Of a stretch of DNA of 37,612 bases, positions 9,497-18,399 are shown piece by piece; position 1 is the first letter of the stretch, and each line of letters begins with the position of its first letter. The DNA lies in the NCBI RefSeq assembly GCF_900141845.1, contig NZ_FQZB01000012.1, forward strand, positions 217,477-255,088, in the 5' to 3' direction. The stretch comes from Clostridium cavendishii DSM 21758. GTDB taxonomy: Bacteria; Bacillota; Clostridia; Clostridiales; Clostridiaceae. The notes under the pieces are model-generated. The model did not search any database and was not told the origin of the DNA. It saw only the letters and a list, made by a program, of their open reading frames with translations. The translations under genes were made by a program, and so were the position numbers.

Positions 9497-11026
9497 TCAT
9501 TTCCTTAAATCTGAATTAACTTTAACTTCTATTTGGGGCCTGAATATATAAGAAATAATAAAATAAATATATATTATACATATATCTATACCAACTAAAT
9601 ATACTGAAATTTCAAAACCACTTGGCAACCATATATACATGCAACTCCATGATACCCCATTCCATATATATTGAGGTAATTTATATATACAATAACTTAT
9701 TATTCCTGTTAAAATTAATGATATTGCTAAAATTAACAACGATTTCTTATTTAATTTTCTCTTTTTTCTTGCACCTATTTTTATCCTTTTGATTACTCTT
9801 ATTACTAAAATTGGAATTAGTATCATTATTATAATAAAGATAAATGTTATAATAAAACAAACATTTCCTATAGTTATATTCAAATCAGATTTTTCCTCTA
9901 TAAATTGATTTCCAAGTAGTATATCTTTAACCCCTATAGCAATATTTTCAGTATAAGCTGTATTTGTATTGCTTAAAGCTACTACACCTAGTTTTTCTTT
10001 TGGTTCTAAAATTATAAATGAAGAATAATTAGGATTATTCCCTCCATGAAAAAATCTTCCTTCTTCTCCTGTTGATAAAAACCATCCATTTGCATAACCT
10101 ATATAATTGTTCACAAAAGCCATTTTATTATTTATCTTATGTTGATTTTCTATAATATTTTTATTAAAATCAACTTCTTTTTGTGTACCTAAATTAATTT
10201 TAGCCCAAGTTGCCATATCTTCTATATTCATTATAAAATAACCTGCTGGTTTATTTCCTCTATACATTGGTGCATCGTATATTTTTTGTTTTAAATAATT
10301 TAATTTATATCCTTTAGCTATTTTAGATTCTTCAAGATCTTCTTTAAATAAAAAAGTATTTTTTAAACCTAATGGTTGTAGTATATTTTTACTAATATAC
10401 CTTTCATATGGTTCTCCTGTTGTTTTCTCTATAATCAATCCTAAAATATCATAATTTATTGTTGCATATTCAAATCTCTCCCCAGGTTTAGTCACTAAAT
10501 TTTTATTTAATATTTTTATTGTTTGCTCTAAAGAATTTTCATCATTAGAAATTGGAATATCACTTATACTTTTAAATGGAATCCCTGTTGTATGATTTAA
10601 TAATTGCTGTATGGTAACCTGAACCTGTTTTCCGTTATAATTAAAATTCAACCATGGAATATATTTATTTACTGATTCATTAACATCAATTACTCCTTCT
10701 TCCTTAAGTTTTAATATTGCTAGTGCAGTAAAAGCTTTACTATTAGATCCTATTTCAAAAAATGTTTTTTCATCTATTTCTTCTTTCTTTTCTATATCCT
10801 TAAAACCAAAACCTTTTTGATAAATAATTTTTTCATCTTTTACAACAGCTACAGCTATTCCTGGAATATTACCTTTTTCCATTTTTTCTTTAATAAATTT
10901 TTCTATTTTTTCTGATTGATTTTCACTTATTTCTCTATTATCTGTAATAGCTACAGCTCTAATAGGAATTATAGTTATAAAAAAAATAATACACATTATA
11001 CTAAATATTTTTTTAAACTTATTCAT
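9497..11026 (-). CDS. Membrane-anchored serine peptidase, class C beta-lactamase fold, ClbP/DRP-like
   Basis: A 509-residue protein with an N-terminal signal sequence (residues about 5-26). An extracellular beta-lactamase/PBP4-type domain follows (about 35-375), then three hydrophobic segments at the C-terminus (about 387-411, 429-448, 470-494). The SxxK motif is S94-N-S-K97, the second-motif tyrosine is Y187 in YAT, and HGG is at 327-329. Most of the family has YxN in the second motif; here the third position is Thr. The layout, length and residue positions resemble ClbP, the colibactin prodrug peptidase, whose catalytic residues I recall as S95, K98 and Y186. They also resemble D-stereospecific peptidases found beside peptide antibiotic clusters. 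It precedes the NRPS genes by 87 bp in the same operon, and they make a D-residue, so cleavage after a D-amino acid is the favoured role. A generic PBP-like hydrolase is the alternative. The binding site AGAGGT precedes the ATG. Confidence 0.9.
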   Translation of the reverse strand: MNKFKKIFSIMCIIFFITIIPIRAVAITDNREISENQSEKIEKFIKEKMEKGNIPGIAVAVVKDEKIIYQKGFGFKDIEKKEEIDEKTFFEIGSNSKAFTALAILKLKEEGVIDVNESVNKYIPWLNFNYNGKQVQVTIQQLLNHTTGIPFKSISDIPISNDENSLEQTIKILNKNLVTKPGERFEYATINYDILGLIIEKTTGEPYERYISKNILQPLGLKNTFLFKEDLEESKIAKGYKLNYLKQKIYDAPMYRGNKPAGYFIMNIEDMATWAKINLGTQKEVDFNKNIIENQHKINNKMAFVNNYIGYANGWFLSTGEEGRFFHGGNNPNYSSFIILEPKEKLGVVALSNTNTAYTENIAIGVKDILLGNQFIEEKSDLNITIGNVCFIITFIFIIIMILIPILVIRVIKRIKIGARKKRKLNKKSLLILAISLILTGIISYCIYKLPQYIWNGVSWSCMYIWLPSGFEISVYLVGIDICIIYIYFIISYIFRPQIEVKVNSDLRK

Positions 11027-11055
11027 AAAAACTACCTCTATCCTTTGAATTTAAT

Positions 11056-11086
11056 ATCATAACATAGAACTATTTGTATGTTTCAA
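11056..11086 (-). promoter_or_regulatory. Weak proximal promoter candidate for peptidase-NRPS operon
   Basis: On the minus strand TTGAAA (11081-11086) and TATGAT (11056-11061) stand 19 bp apart, about 30 bp before the peptidase ATG. The spacer is longer than the usual 17, so this is only a possible second start. Confidence 0.25.
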
Positions 11087-11357
11087 AATCTATTATTTAT
11101 ATTAAATAAACTGTTTAATAATCTCAAGATTAATACAAAGCTTATTAAAATTTTATGATTAAACTCTGTATTTTTTATTTGGATAGTTTATATTCTTTCT
11201 AATTTACTGAAATAATTTTATATGTTTCCCATTTAAAATATTTAAAATTACAAATTATTATTTAAATTTATATTGTTTTCTGAATAATTAATAATATTAT
11301 ACTTTAAAAAATTAATCCTTTATATATTTATTACTATCCGTACGATGTTATAAATAC

Positions 11358-11370
11358 ACCTCCTTTTTTA
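11358..11370 (-). promoter_or_regulatory. Orphan Shine-Dalgarno sequence in the NRPS leader
   Basis: The minus strand carries AAAAAAGGAGGTG, a near-perfect complement of the 16S rRNA 3' end. No ATG, GTG or TTG opens a frame at usable distance; only ATT or ATA codons follow, giving at most about 11 codons. It may be a remnant of a lost gene, a leader-peptide site with an unusual start, or ribosome binding without translation. Confidence 0.45.
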
Positions 11371-11484
11371 AAATGTTTCTTACACTTAGAAAAATTTTAA
11401 ATTATATAAATTTAAATAATATAGTTGTAAAAAAGTCTTTATTGTAACATTATGTATTTTTTAAATATAAATGTATTTTATTAT

Positions 11485-11513
11485 ATTTTATTCCAAGAGG
11501 TATTTTATGTCAA
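11485..11513 (-). promoter_or_regulatory. Sigma-A-type promoter for the peptidase-NRPS operon
   Basis: TTGACA (11508-11513) and TAAAAT (11485-11490) on the minus strand are separated by exactly 17 bp. This is the best promoter in the gap upstream of the peptidase gene. Use of it would give a leader of roughly 450 nt before the peptidase ATG. Confidence 0.6.
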
Positions 11514-11654
11514 ATATTAAATAATATCAAAAATCGCCCTTAGTAAAACTTATTTAGTCATCTATTAAAAGCAAAGTCAAAGATCCTAATAAAATAACCA
11601 AAATATTTTTCAATTATTTTCATTAATTTTATTTTGTTTCGATTTATATATAAA

Positions 11655-11710
11655 GAAAAATAAAAAGAATATAAATTTTATATTCTTCAATAAACAAAAA
11701 TTTATATTCT
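11655..11710 (-). terminator. Terminator of the purine operon
   Basis: Inverted repeat arms 11666-11679 and 11697-11710 (14 bp, perfect, AT-rich) sit about 40 bp after the purD stop. On the minus strand they are followed by TTTTATTTTTC. The inner part can also form an alternative hairpin on its own around 11665-11687. Confidence 0.6.
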
Positions 11711-11749
11711 CTCTTTTAAAATAAATTTTAAAACTAAATTATTATTATC

Positions 11750-13000
11750 CTAAAGCCCTATATCATTTCTAAAATATTTTCCTTCAAAGTTCACATTAGA
11801 AATATTGTTGTAGGCAACTCTTCTTGCTTCTTCCAACGTTTTTCCTAACCCTATTACAGATAAAACTCTTCCTCCCGATGTTACTAAGATACCATTCTCT
11901 AATACTCCTCCAGCTATTAAAACATTAGACTTAGCCTCTTCTTTAATATCAATCTCTAAGCCCTTCTTAAAGCTACCTGGATATCCACTTGATGCTAAAA
12001 CTACATTACAACTATACATATTTCTCCATTTAACTTCTGTTTTATTAAGTTTTTCATCAAGAGAAGCTTCTATTAACTCCAGAAAATCACTTTCCATAAG
12101 ACTTAAAACTGATTGAGTTTCTGGATCACCCATTCTTACATTATACTCTAGAAGATAACAACCTTTTGCAGTTATCATAACTCCAAAGAATATTATTCCC
12201 TTATACTCAAAGTTTTCTTCTTTAATACCTTCTAATGTTTTACCCATTATATTTTTACAGAAGTCATTAAAAACTTCTTGCGTAACATAAGGATTAGGTG
12301 ATACAACGCCCATTCCACCAGTATTAGGGCCTTTGCCTCCATCAAATATTTGCTTATGATCTTTTGCAGATACAAAAGGTATTATTGTTTTTCCATCTGT
12401 TATTGAAAGAATAGATGCTTCAACACCTTGAAGAAATTCTTCTATAACAACCTTTTTGCCTGCACCCTTAAATACATCATTTACCATACATTCTTCTAAT
12501 GCTATTTTAGCAGAATTAAAATCTTCACAAATATAAACCCCTTTGCCAGCTGCTAATCCATCTGCCTTTATAACTATAGGAAATTCACTTTTTTCTAAAT
12601 AACTTAAAGCATCCGAATAATCAGTAAAGCTTTCATACTTAGCTGTTTTTACACCATATTTCTTCATAAATTCTTTAGAAAAAGTTTTACTACCTTCAAG
12701 CATTGCAGCATTTTTGGAAGGACCAAATGCTTTTATTCCTTTAGCATTACAAATATCAACTATTCCATTTATTAAAGGCTCTTCTGGTCCTACAACTACT
12801 AAGTCCACTAAATTCTGTTTGCAAAAATCAACTATCTTAGAGCTTTCATTTATTTTTATATCTATATTTTTACACTTAGGTTCAAAAGCTGTACCTCCAT
12901 TACCAGGAACACAATAAATAGTTTCACACTTAGGACTTTCTGCTATTTTTCTAGCTATTGCATGTTCTCTTCCACCCGAACCAATTAATAGAATTTTCAT
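11750..13000 (-). CDS. purD: Phosphoribosylamine-glycine ligase (GAR synthetase)
   Basis: This 416-residue cytoplasmic enzyme joins glycine to phosphoribosylamine with ATP to give GAR, the second step of purine synthesis. It starts with the N-terminal motif KILLIGSGGREHAIA. The ATP-grasp core follows, with IKADGLAAGKGVYI near residues 145-160, the family segment GPNTGGMG near 225 and VRMGDPETQ near 290. The length is normal for PurD. It is the last gene of the pur operon, 129 bp after purH, with a stem-loop in that gap, and a terminator follows it. The ATG at 13000 has a GGGAGGA binding site 6-8 nt upstream. Nothing looks broken. Confidence 0.97.
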   Translation of the reverse strand: MKILLIGSGGREHAIARKIAESPKCETIYCVPGNGGTAFEPKCKNIDIKINESSKIVDFCKQNLVDLVVVGPEEPLINGIVDICNAKGIKAFGPSKNAAMLEGSKTFSKEFMKKYGVKTAKYESFTDYSDALSYLEKSEFPIVIKADGLAAGKGVYICEDFNSAKIALEECMVNDVFKGAGKKVVIEEFLQGVEASILSITDGKTIIPFVSAKDHKQIFDGGKGPNTGGMGVVSPNPYVTQEVFNDFCKNIMGKTLEGIKEENFEYKGIIFFGVMITAKGCYLLEYNVRMGDPETQSVLSLMESDFLELIEASLDEKLNKTEVKWRNMYSCNVVLASSGYPGSFKKGLEIDIKEEAKSNVLIAGGVLENGILVTSGGRVLSVIGLGKTLEEARRVAYNNISNVNFEGKYFRNDIGL

Positions 13001-13022
13001 TTTGAGTTCCTCCCTTTATAAC

Positions 13023-13059
13023 TTAAGGGGCTATGATATGAGGCTTCATAGTCCCTTAA
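13023..13059 (-). other. Stem-loop between purH and purD
   Basis: Arms 13023-13036 and 13046-13059 pair over 14 positions with one G-U pair, leaving a 9-nt loop. On the minus strand no U-run follows, and the purD binding site comes shortly after. It is therefore more likely an RNA-processing or stability element inside the operon than a terminator. Confidence 0.5.
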
Positions 13060-13129
13060 AGCAAATCCTTATATATCTACAAATTATTTAATAAATATTA
13101 CTTAAAAATAATTATATATTTACAACAAA

Positions 13130-14635
13130 TTAATGTTTAAAGTGTCTCATTCCTGTAAATACCATGCTTATTTCTTTATTATTACACTCATCTATTGATT
13201 CTTTATCCCTTATAGAGCCACCTGGTTGAATTATAGCCTTTATTCCATATTTACTAGCTTCAGCTACAACATCATTAAATGGGAAGTAAGCATCTGATGC
13301 TAAAACCACACCATCTTTAGCTCTTTCTAGCGCCTCACAAGCAGCCCAAATTCTATTTACTTGGCCCCCACCTATTCCAATAGCCTTAGAATCCTTAGCT
13401 ACTACTATAGCATTTGATTTTACATATTTACAAACCTTCATAGCAAAGATTAAGTCTTTCATTTCCTCTTTTGTAGGTGCTTTTTCAGTAACTAATTTTA
13501 TTTCATCTAAAAGAACCTTATCTTCATCCTGCACTAACATACCACCATCTACTGAGACTATATACTTTTTGCCAGTTGGTTTTTCATGACATTTAATTAC
13601 TCTTAAATTTTTCTTACGTCTGAATACTTCTAAAGCATCTTCATCAAAATCTGGTGCAGCTACAATTTCTAAGAAAATTTTGCTCATTTCTTCTGCTGTT
13701 TTCTTATCTATCTTTCTATTAACAGCAACTATGCCACCATAAATTGATGTAGTATCACATTCATAAGCTTTATAATAAGCATCAAAAACATCTTCTCCAA
13801 TAGCTACTCCACAAGGTGTATTATGCTTTAATGCACAACAAGCTATTTCTTCATCAAATTCACAAGCTACTTTCCAAGCAATATCTAAATCCTTTATATT
13901 GTTATAAGAAAGTTCTTTTCCATTTAATACTTCAAAACTATTCATAGCTCCACTAAACTCAGTAGCTCCATAATAAGCAGCACTTTGATGTGGATTTTCA
14001 CCATATCTTAAGCTTTGTAGCTTTTTATAAGATATTGATAAATATTCTGGGTAATCTTCATCTCCTAATAAGAAGTTAGAGATTGCACCATCATATGCAC
14101 TCATAAGATTAAATACTTTACCAGCAAGCTTTCTTCTAGTTTTAAATTCTAATTCACCTTTTTCATTAAACTCATCTATTACAACCTTATAATCATTAAT
14201 GTCACTTAAGACAACTACATCTTTAAAGTTTTTAGCTGCAGCTCTAAGCATTGTAGGGCCACCTATATCTATAAATTCAACCTTTTCTTCAAATCTTAAA
14301 TCTTCCTTTACTTTTTCAAAGAAAGGATATAGATTTACAACTACCATATCTATAGTTCCTATATTTCTTTCTCTTAAAGTTTCCATATGTTCTTCATTAT
14401 CTCGTATTGCTAAAATTCCCCCATGAATTATAGGATGTAATGTTTTAACTCTACCATCTAACATTTCAGGTGAATTTGTAATTTCACTTATTTCAGTAAC
14501 ATTTATGCCATTCTCTTTTAAATACTTAAAGCTTCCTCCAGTAGAAATTATTTCTACATTCTTACTTATTAAAAAATTTGCTAGTTCTAAAATTCCTGTT
14601 TTATCATAAACGCTTATTAATGCTCTTTTTAACAT
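13130..14635 (-). CDS. purH: Bifunctional AICAR transformylase / IMP cyclohydrolase
   Basis: A 501-residue enzyme for the last two steps to IMP. The N-terminal MGS-like cyclohydrolase domain (about 1-190) shows LISVYDKTGI, STGGS and RVKTLHPIIHGG. The C-terminal transformylase domain carries KHNTPCGVA near residue 268, where the Lys-His pair of the family is present although Thr replaces the more common Asn or Ala before Pro-Cys. IGGGQVNR and SDAYFPFND near the C-terminus are also typical. The length is near the usual 510. The gene begins 12 bp after purN ends, with a GGGGG binding site before the ATG at 14635, so it is co-transcribed with purN and purM. Confidence 0.97.
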   Translation of the reverse strand: MLKRALISVYDKTGILELANFLISKNVEIISTGGSFKYLKENGINVTEISEITNSPEMLDGRVKTLHPIIHGGILAIRDNEEHMETLRERNIGTIDMVVVNLYPFFEKVKEDLRFEEKVEFIDIGGPTMLRAAAKNFKDVVVLSDINDYKVVIDEFNEKGELEFKTRRKLAGKVFNLMSAYDGAISNFLLGDEDYPEYLSISYKKLQSLRYGENPHQSAAYYGATEFSGAMNSFEVLNGKELSYNNIKDLDIAWKVACEFDEEIACCALKHNTPCGVAIGEDVFDAYYKAYECDTTSIYGGIVAVNRKIDKKTAEEMSKIFLEIVAAPDFDEDALEVFRRKKNLRVIKCHEKPTGKKYIVSVDGGMLVQDEDKVLLDEIKLVTEKAPTKEEMKDLIFAMKVCKYVKSNAIVVAKDSKAIGIGGGQVNRIWAACEALERAKDGVVLASDAYFPFNDVVAEASKYGIKAIIQPGGSIRDKESIDECNNKEISMVFTGMRHFKH

Positions 14636-14647
14636 AATTTTTCCCCC

Positions 14648-15259
14648 TTAAGATTTTATTTTAACTCTACCATTATCTATTAAAATCTTGTCTTCTATAA
14701 TAAGTTTGATAGCCTTTTTAAGTAATTTGTGTTCTTCTTCAAGTACTCTTTTTTGAAGTGTTTTAGCATCATCTTCAAAATAAACATTAACTACTTGTTG
14801 AAGTATTATAGCTCCTCCATCTACAAGCTCATTTACATAATGAACAGTACAGCCTGAATAACGCACTCCCATATTAATAGCTGCTTCATGTACCTTTATA
14901 CCATACATTTTGGGTCCACAAAAAGATGGAATAAGTGAAGGATGAATATTTATTATTTTATTATTAAATTCTTTTAAAATATCCCCATCTAATATGGATA
15001 AATATCCAGCCAATACTATTAAATCAACCTTTCCCTTTAAGACTTCTAAAATCTTATCTGAAGAATTTCTACCATATTCTTTTCTATCAAATACCAAAGT
15101 AGTTATATTTTTTTCTTCTGCTCTTTTAAGTGCATAAGCATCCTTTTTATCACTTATAACAAACTCTATAGATGCATTTAATTGCTCAAACTCTATTGCA
15201 TCTATAATTGCTTGTAGATTACTTCCACCACCTGATACTAAAACTGCTATTTTAAACAA
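14648..15259 (-). CDS. purN: Phosphoribosylglycinamide formyltransferase (10-formyl-THF dependent)
   Basis: This 203-residue GAR transformylase shows VLVSGGGSNLQAIID at the N-terminus for phosphate binding and INIHPSLIPSFCG with the catalytic Asn and His. The catalytic Asp lies in the VNELVDGGAI segment, which lines the folate site. The start is a TTG at 15259, inside the last codons of purM, and the two genes overlap by 13 nt. The ribosome binding site GGAGGTGA is formed by the purM codons for Gly-Gly-Asp, so the two are probably translationally coupled. It belongs to the pur operon. No alternative ATG start fits the conserved N-terminus. Confidence 0.96.
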   Translation of the reverse strand: MFKIAVLVSGGGSNLQAIIDAIEFEQLNASIEFVISDKKDAYALKRAEEKNITTLVFDRKEYGRNSSDKILEVLKGKVDLIVLAGYLSILDGDILKEFNNKIINIHPSLIPSFCGPKMYGIKVHEAAINMGVRYSGCTVHYVNELVDGGAIILQQVVNVYFEDDAKTLQKRVLEEEHKLLKKAIKLIIEDKILIDNGRVKIKS

Positions 15260-16248
15260 ATACCGTCACCTCCAAGAGCTACGTGACCTATTTCATATGC
15301 AGTTTCTCCTAAATTATTTAAAAGTTCTATAATCTTTTTACTATCTTCTTTATTTACACAAAGTACAAAGCCTATTCCCATATTAAAAGTATTATACATA
15401 TGGTTTCTGTCTACACCTTTTTTTATAATAGCTCTAAAAATCTTTGGAATCTCATAACTATTTGTATCAATTACTGCAGTTAATGGTCTGCCATTAAACA
15501 TTCTTGGTACATTTTCAATAAACCCGCCTCCAGTAATATGTGACATTCCCTTAACTTTGAATTTCTTCAATACTTCATGTACAGGTTTCACATAAATTTT
15601 AGTTGGCGTAAGCAAAGCATCTGATACTGGCTTACCATCAAACTCTTCATTTAAATCAGAAAAAAGCTTTCTAACTAATGAATAACCATTTGAATGAATT
15701 CCTGAAGAGGCTATTCCAATTAGAGCATCTCCCTCCCCTATGTCTTTGCCGTTAATAATTTCATCCTTATCTACTATTCCAACAGCAAACCCTGCTATAT
15801 CATATTCCCCTTGTTTATAAAACCCTGGCATTTCAGCAGTTTCTCCCCCTATAAGTGCACAATCTCCTAATATGCATCCATCAGAAACTCCTTTTACTAA
15901 GTCTGCTGCAACTTCTGCTTCAAGCTTTCCGCAAGCTATATAATCTAAGAAAAATAATGGTTTGGCTCCATGACATAAAATATCATTTACACACATTGCA
16001 ACACAATCTATTCCAACAGTATCATATTTTTTAGTTTTAAACGCTATTTCAAGCTTAGTTCCAACACCATCTGTGCCTGATACAAGTATTGGTTTTTTAT
16101 AGCCTTCTGGAAGCTCAACCATACCTGCAAAACTGCCTAACCCATTTAAAACATATTTACTCATAGTTTTTGCAGCATATTCTTTTATAAGCTTAACTGA
16201 TTTGTAACCTTCTTCAATATTTACTCCAGCATCTTTATAAGTTATCAT
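15247..16248 (-). CDS. purM: Phosphoribosylformylglycinamidine cyclo-ligase (AIR synthetase)
   Basis: A 333-residue enzyme that closes the imidazole ring, making AIR from FGAM with ATP. It starts with YKDAGVNIEEGYK, typical of PurM, and has VSGTDGVGTKLEIA near residue 55, then CVNDILCHGA and IGGETAEMPGFY. Further on are SSGIHSNGYSLVRK and SHITGGGFIENVPRM. The length is close to the family norm. It lies 9 bp after purF with an AGGAG site before the ATG, and overlaps purN by 13 nt. No irregularity is seen. Confidence 0.97.
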   Translation of the reverse strand: MITYKDAGVNIEEGYKSVKLIKEYAAKTMSKYVLNGLGSFAGMVELPEGYKKPILVSGTDGVGTKLEIAFKTKKYDTVGIDCVAMCVNDILCHGAKPLFFLDYIACGKLEAEVAADLVKGVSDGCILGDCALIGGETAEMPGFYKQGEYDIAGFAVGIVDKDEIINGKDIGEGDALIGIASSGIHSNGYSLVRKLFSDLNEEFDGKPVSDALLTPTKIYVKPVHEVLKKFKVKGMSHITGGGFIENVPRMFNGRPLTAVIDTNSYEIPKIFRAIIKKGVDRNHMYNTFNMGIGFVLCVNKEDSKKIIELLNNLGETAYEIGHVALGGDGICLK

Positions 16249-16257
16249 TTATTACTC

Positions 16258-17664
16258 CTACCTTTCAAGATGATCTTTTGATGTCTCAATTGGTGTTGCT
16301 ACAGGATACACACCATTAAAACACCCTAAACAAAACCCCTTACCTTCACCAAATGTTTTTAAAAGATTATTTATTGTTAAATAATCTAAAGAATCTGCAC
16401 CTATCATTTCTCTTATTTCTTCCAAAGAATTATTAGAACCTATAAGCTCACTTCTATAAGGTGTATCTATTCCAAAATAACATGGATACTTAACCATAGG
16501 TGAAGCTACTTTAAAATGCACTTCAATAGCACCAGCTTTTCTTAAAGATTCTACTAGATGTCTCGATGTAGTTCCTCTTACTATAGAATCATCTATAAGT
16601 ACGACTCTCTTTCCTTCAACTATCTCTTTTAAAGGATTTAACTTTACCGAAACAGCTCTTTCTCTCATTTTTTGGTCTGGTGTTATAAAAGTTCTACCAA
16701 CATACCTATTTTTAACAAACCCTGTATCAAAAGGTATTCCTGAAGCTTTTGAATACCCAATTGCAGATGCAAGCCCAGAATCCGGTACTCCAATTACTAA
16801 ATCTGCTTCTACAGGACTTTGCTTAGCTAACATTTCCCCAGCTTTTACCCTAGATAAATGCACATTAATTCCATCTATGGTACTATCAGGTCTTGCGAAA
16901 TATATATATTCAAAAGCACATGTTTCACAATTAGTCTTTTCTGAATAATTAATACTTTCTAAACCATCTTCTGAAATTATAACTATCTCACCTGGTCTTA
17001 CATCTCTAATAAATTCAGCTCCTATTGTATCTAATGCACAGCTTTCTGAAGATAAAATATAACTGTCATCTATCTTTCCTATACAAAGTGGCCTTATTCC
17101 ATAAGGATCTCTTACGCCAATTAACTTTCCCTCCGCAAGTATTACAAGTGCAAATGAACCCTTAATAGCTTGAACTGCATTAAATACAGCATTCTTTATA
17201 CCTTTTTTTGCATTTCTTGCTATTAAACTTATAATAACTTCCGAATCTATAGTTGTATGAAAAACATGACCTGCATCTTCTAACAAATCTTTAATTACAT
17301 CTGCATTAACTAAAGTACCATTATGCGCGGCAGCTATTTGTCCAAACTTAGTGGAGCTTACAAGAGGCTGAGAATTACTAACTAGGTTTGCTCCACAAGT
17401 TGAATATCTTACATGACCTATAGCTATATGACCATCTAAATTTTCTAAGTCTTCAGTTTTAAAGGCTTCAGTAACAAGTCCTAAATTCTTATGAAGTTTA
17501 ATTTCTTCTCCATTAAAGCTTGCAATACCTGCACTTTCCTGTCCTCTATGCTGCAAAGCATAAAGTCCATAATAACTTAATCTCGCTACATCTAAATTAT
17601 TTTTAGAAAAAACTCCAAACACACCACACTCTTCTTTGAACTTGTCATCTATAAGATCTATCAT
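16258..17664 (-). CDS. purF: Amidophosphoribosyltransferase
   Basis: This 468-residue enzyme commits PRPP to purine synthesis by amidating it with glutamine. It begins with a short propeptide (residues 1-12) before Cys13 in ECGVFGVF, which after cleavage is the N-terminal glutaminase nucleophile. The phosphoribosyltransferase loop is VVLIDDSIVRGTTS near residue 345. Cysteines in NCETC, PCYFG and GFCLGC match the 4Fe-4S-containing, oxygen-labile Bacillus-type enzyme rather than the E. coli type. The gene begins 23 bp after purC with an AAGGGG site before its ATG. Feedback inhibition by purine nucleotides is known for the family. Confidence 0.97.
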   Translation of the reverse strand: MIDLIDDKFKEECGVFGVFSKNNLDVARLSYYGLYALQHRGQESAGIASFNGEEIKLHKNLGLVTEAFKTEDLENLDGHIAIGHVRYSTCGANLVSNSQPLVSSTKFGQIAAAHNGTLVNADVIKDLLEDAGHVFHTTIDSEVIISLIARNAKKGIKNAVFNAVQAIKGSFALVILAEGKLIGVRDPYGIRPLCIGKIDDSYILSSESCALDTIGAEFIRDVRPGEIVIISEDGLESINYSEKTNCETCAFEYIYFARPDSTIDGINVHLSRVKAGEMLAKQSPVEADLVIGVPDSGLASAIGYSKASGIPFDTGFVKNRYVGRTFITPDQKMRERAVSVKLNPLKEIVEGKRVVLIDDSIVRGTTSRHLVESLRKAGAIEVHFKVASPMVKYPCYFGIDTPYRSELIGSNNSLEEIREMIGADSLDYLTINNLLKTFGEGKGFCLGCFNGVYPVATPIETSKDHLER

Positions 17665-17687
17665 ATTTCTAAACCCCTTGCCTTATA

Positions 17688-18398
17688 TTAATTTTCGTGA
17701 TTAATTCTGTTTAATATTTCAACATAAGCATCCTTAACATTTCCTAAATTTCTTCTAAATCTATCTTTATCAAGTTTCTCATTTGTAGTTGCATCCCAGA
17801 ATCTACAAGTATCTGGTGATATTTCATCAGCTAAAAGTATTTCTCCATTATATCTTCCAAACTCCAACTTAAAATCTATAAGTTTTATATTTTGTTTTAA
17901 GAAAAATTCCTTCAAAACTTCATTAACTTTTCTAGTTATAGCATATATTTTCTCTAATTCTTCAAAAGTTGTAGCACCTATACCTACTGCATGATAATCA
18001 TTTATTAATGGATCTCCTAGTGAATCATCCTTATAACAAATTTCCATAACTGTAGTCTTAAGCTCAAAACCTTCTTCAAGTCCCAATCTCTTGGCCATAC
18101 TACCTGCTGCTACATTTCTAACTATAACTTCAAGTGGTACTATTTCAACTTTCTTACAAAGTTGTTCTCTATCATTTAACTTTTCTATAAAGTGTGATTC
18201 AACACCATTTTGTTTTAATAATGTAAATAAAGCAGTTGTAATAGAATTATTTAAAACACCCTTATCCTCTATTTGTCCCTTCTTTTCTCCATTGAAAGCT
18301 GTAGCATCATCCTTATAATAAACTATTACCTCATCACTTTTATCTGTAGCATAAATCTTCTTCGCTTTTCCTTCATATAACATTTCTCTTTTTTCCAT
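17688..18398 (-). CDS. purC: SAICAR synthetase
   Basis: A 236-residue ATP-dependent ligase that adds aspartate to CAIR. Visible family motifs are MLYEGKAKKIYAT at the N-terminus, KDDATAFNG near residue 30, EVIVRNVAAGS near 93 and LIDFKLEFGR near 175. The end-of-domain motif DEISPDTCRFWD follows. The length is that of the compact bacterial enzyme. Only one base separates its ATG from the purE stop, and its GGAG site lies inside the end of purE, so coupling is likely. It sits between purE, which supplies its substrate CAIR, and purF. Confidence 0.97.
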   Translation of the reverse strand: MEKREMLYEGKAKKIYATDKSDEVIVYYKDDATAFNGEKKGQIEDKGVLNNSITTALFTLLKQNGVESHFIEKLNDREQLCKKVEIVPLEVIVRNVAAGSMAKRLGLEEGFELKTTVMEICYKDDSLGDPLINDYHAVGIGATTFEELEKIYAITRKVNEVLKEFFLKQNIKLIDFKLEFGRYNGEILLADEISPDTCRFWDATTNEKLDKDRFRRNLGNVKDAYVEILNRINHEN

Positions 18399-18399
18399 T

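Larger units (their letters stand above)
11027..11749. other. Long intergenic stretch between the NRPS operon and purD
   Basis: This 723-bp AT-rich stretch holds the operon promoter, the orphan ribosome binding site and the purD-distal terminator, which are listed separately. I see no credible coding frame on either strand. A second TTGACT/TAAATA pair with an 18-bp spacer lies further upstream, near 11550-11580, on the minus strand. Confidence 0.6.
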
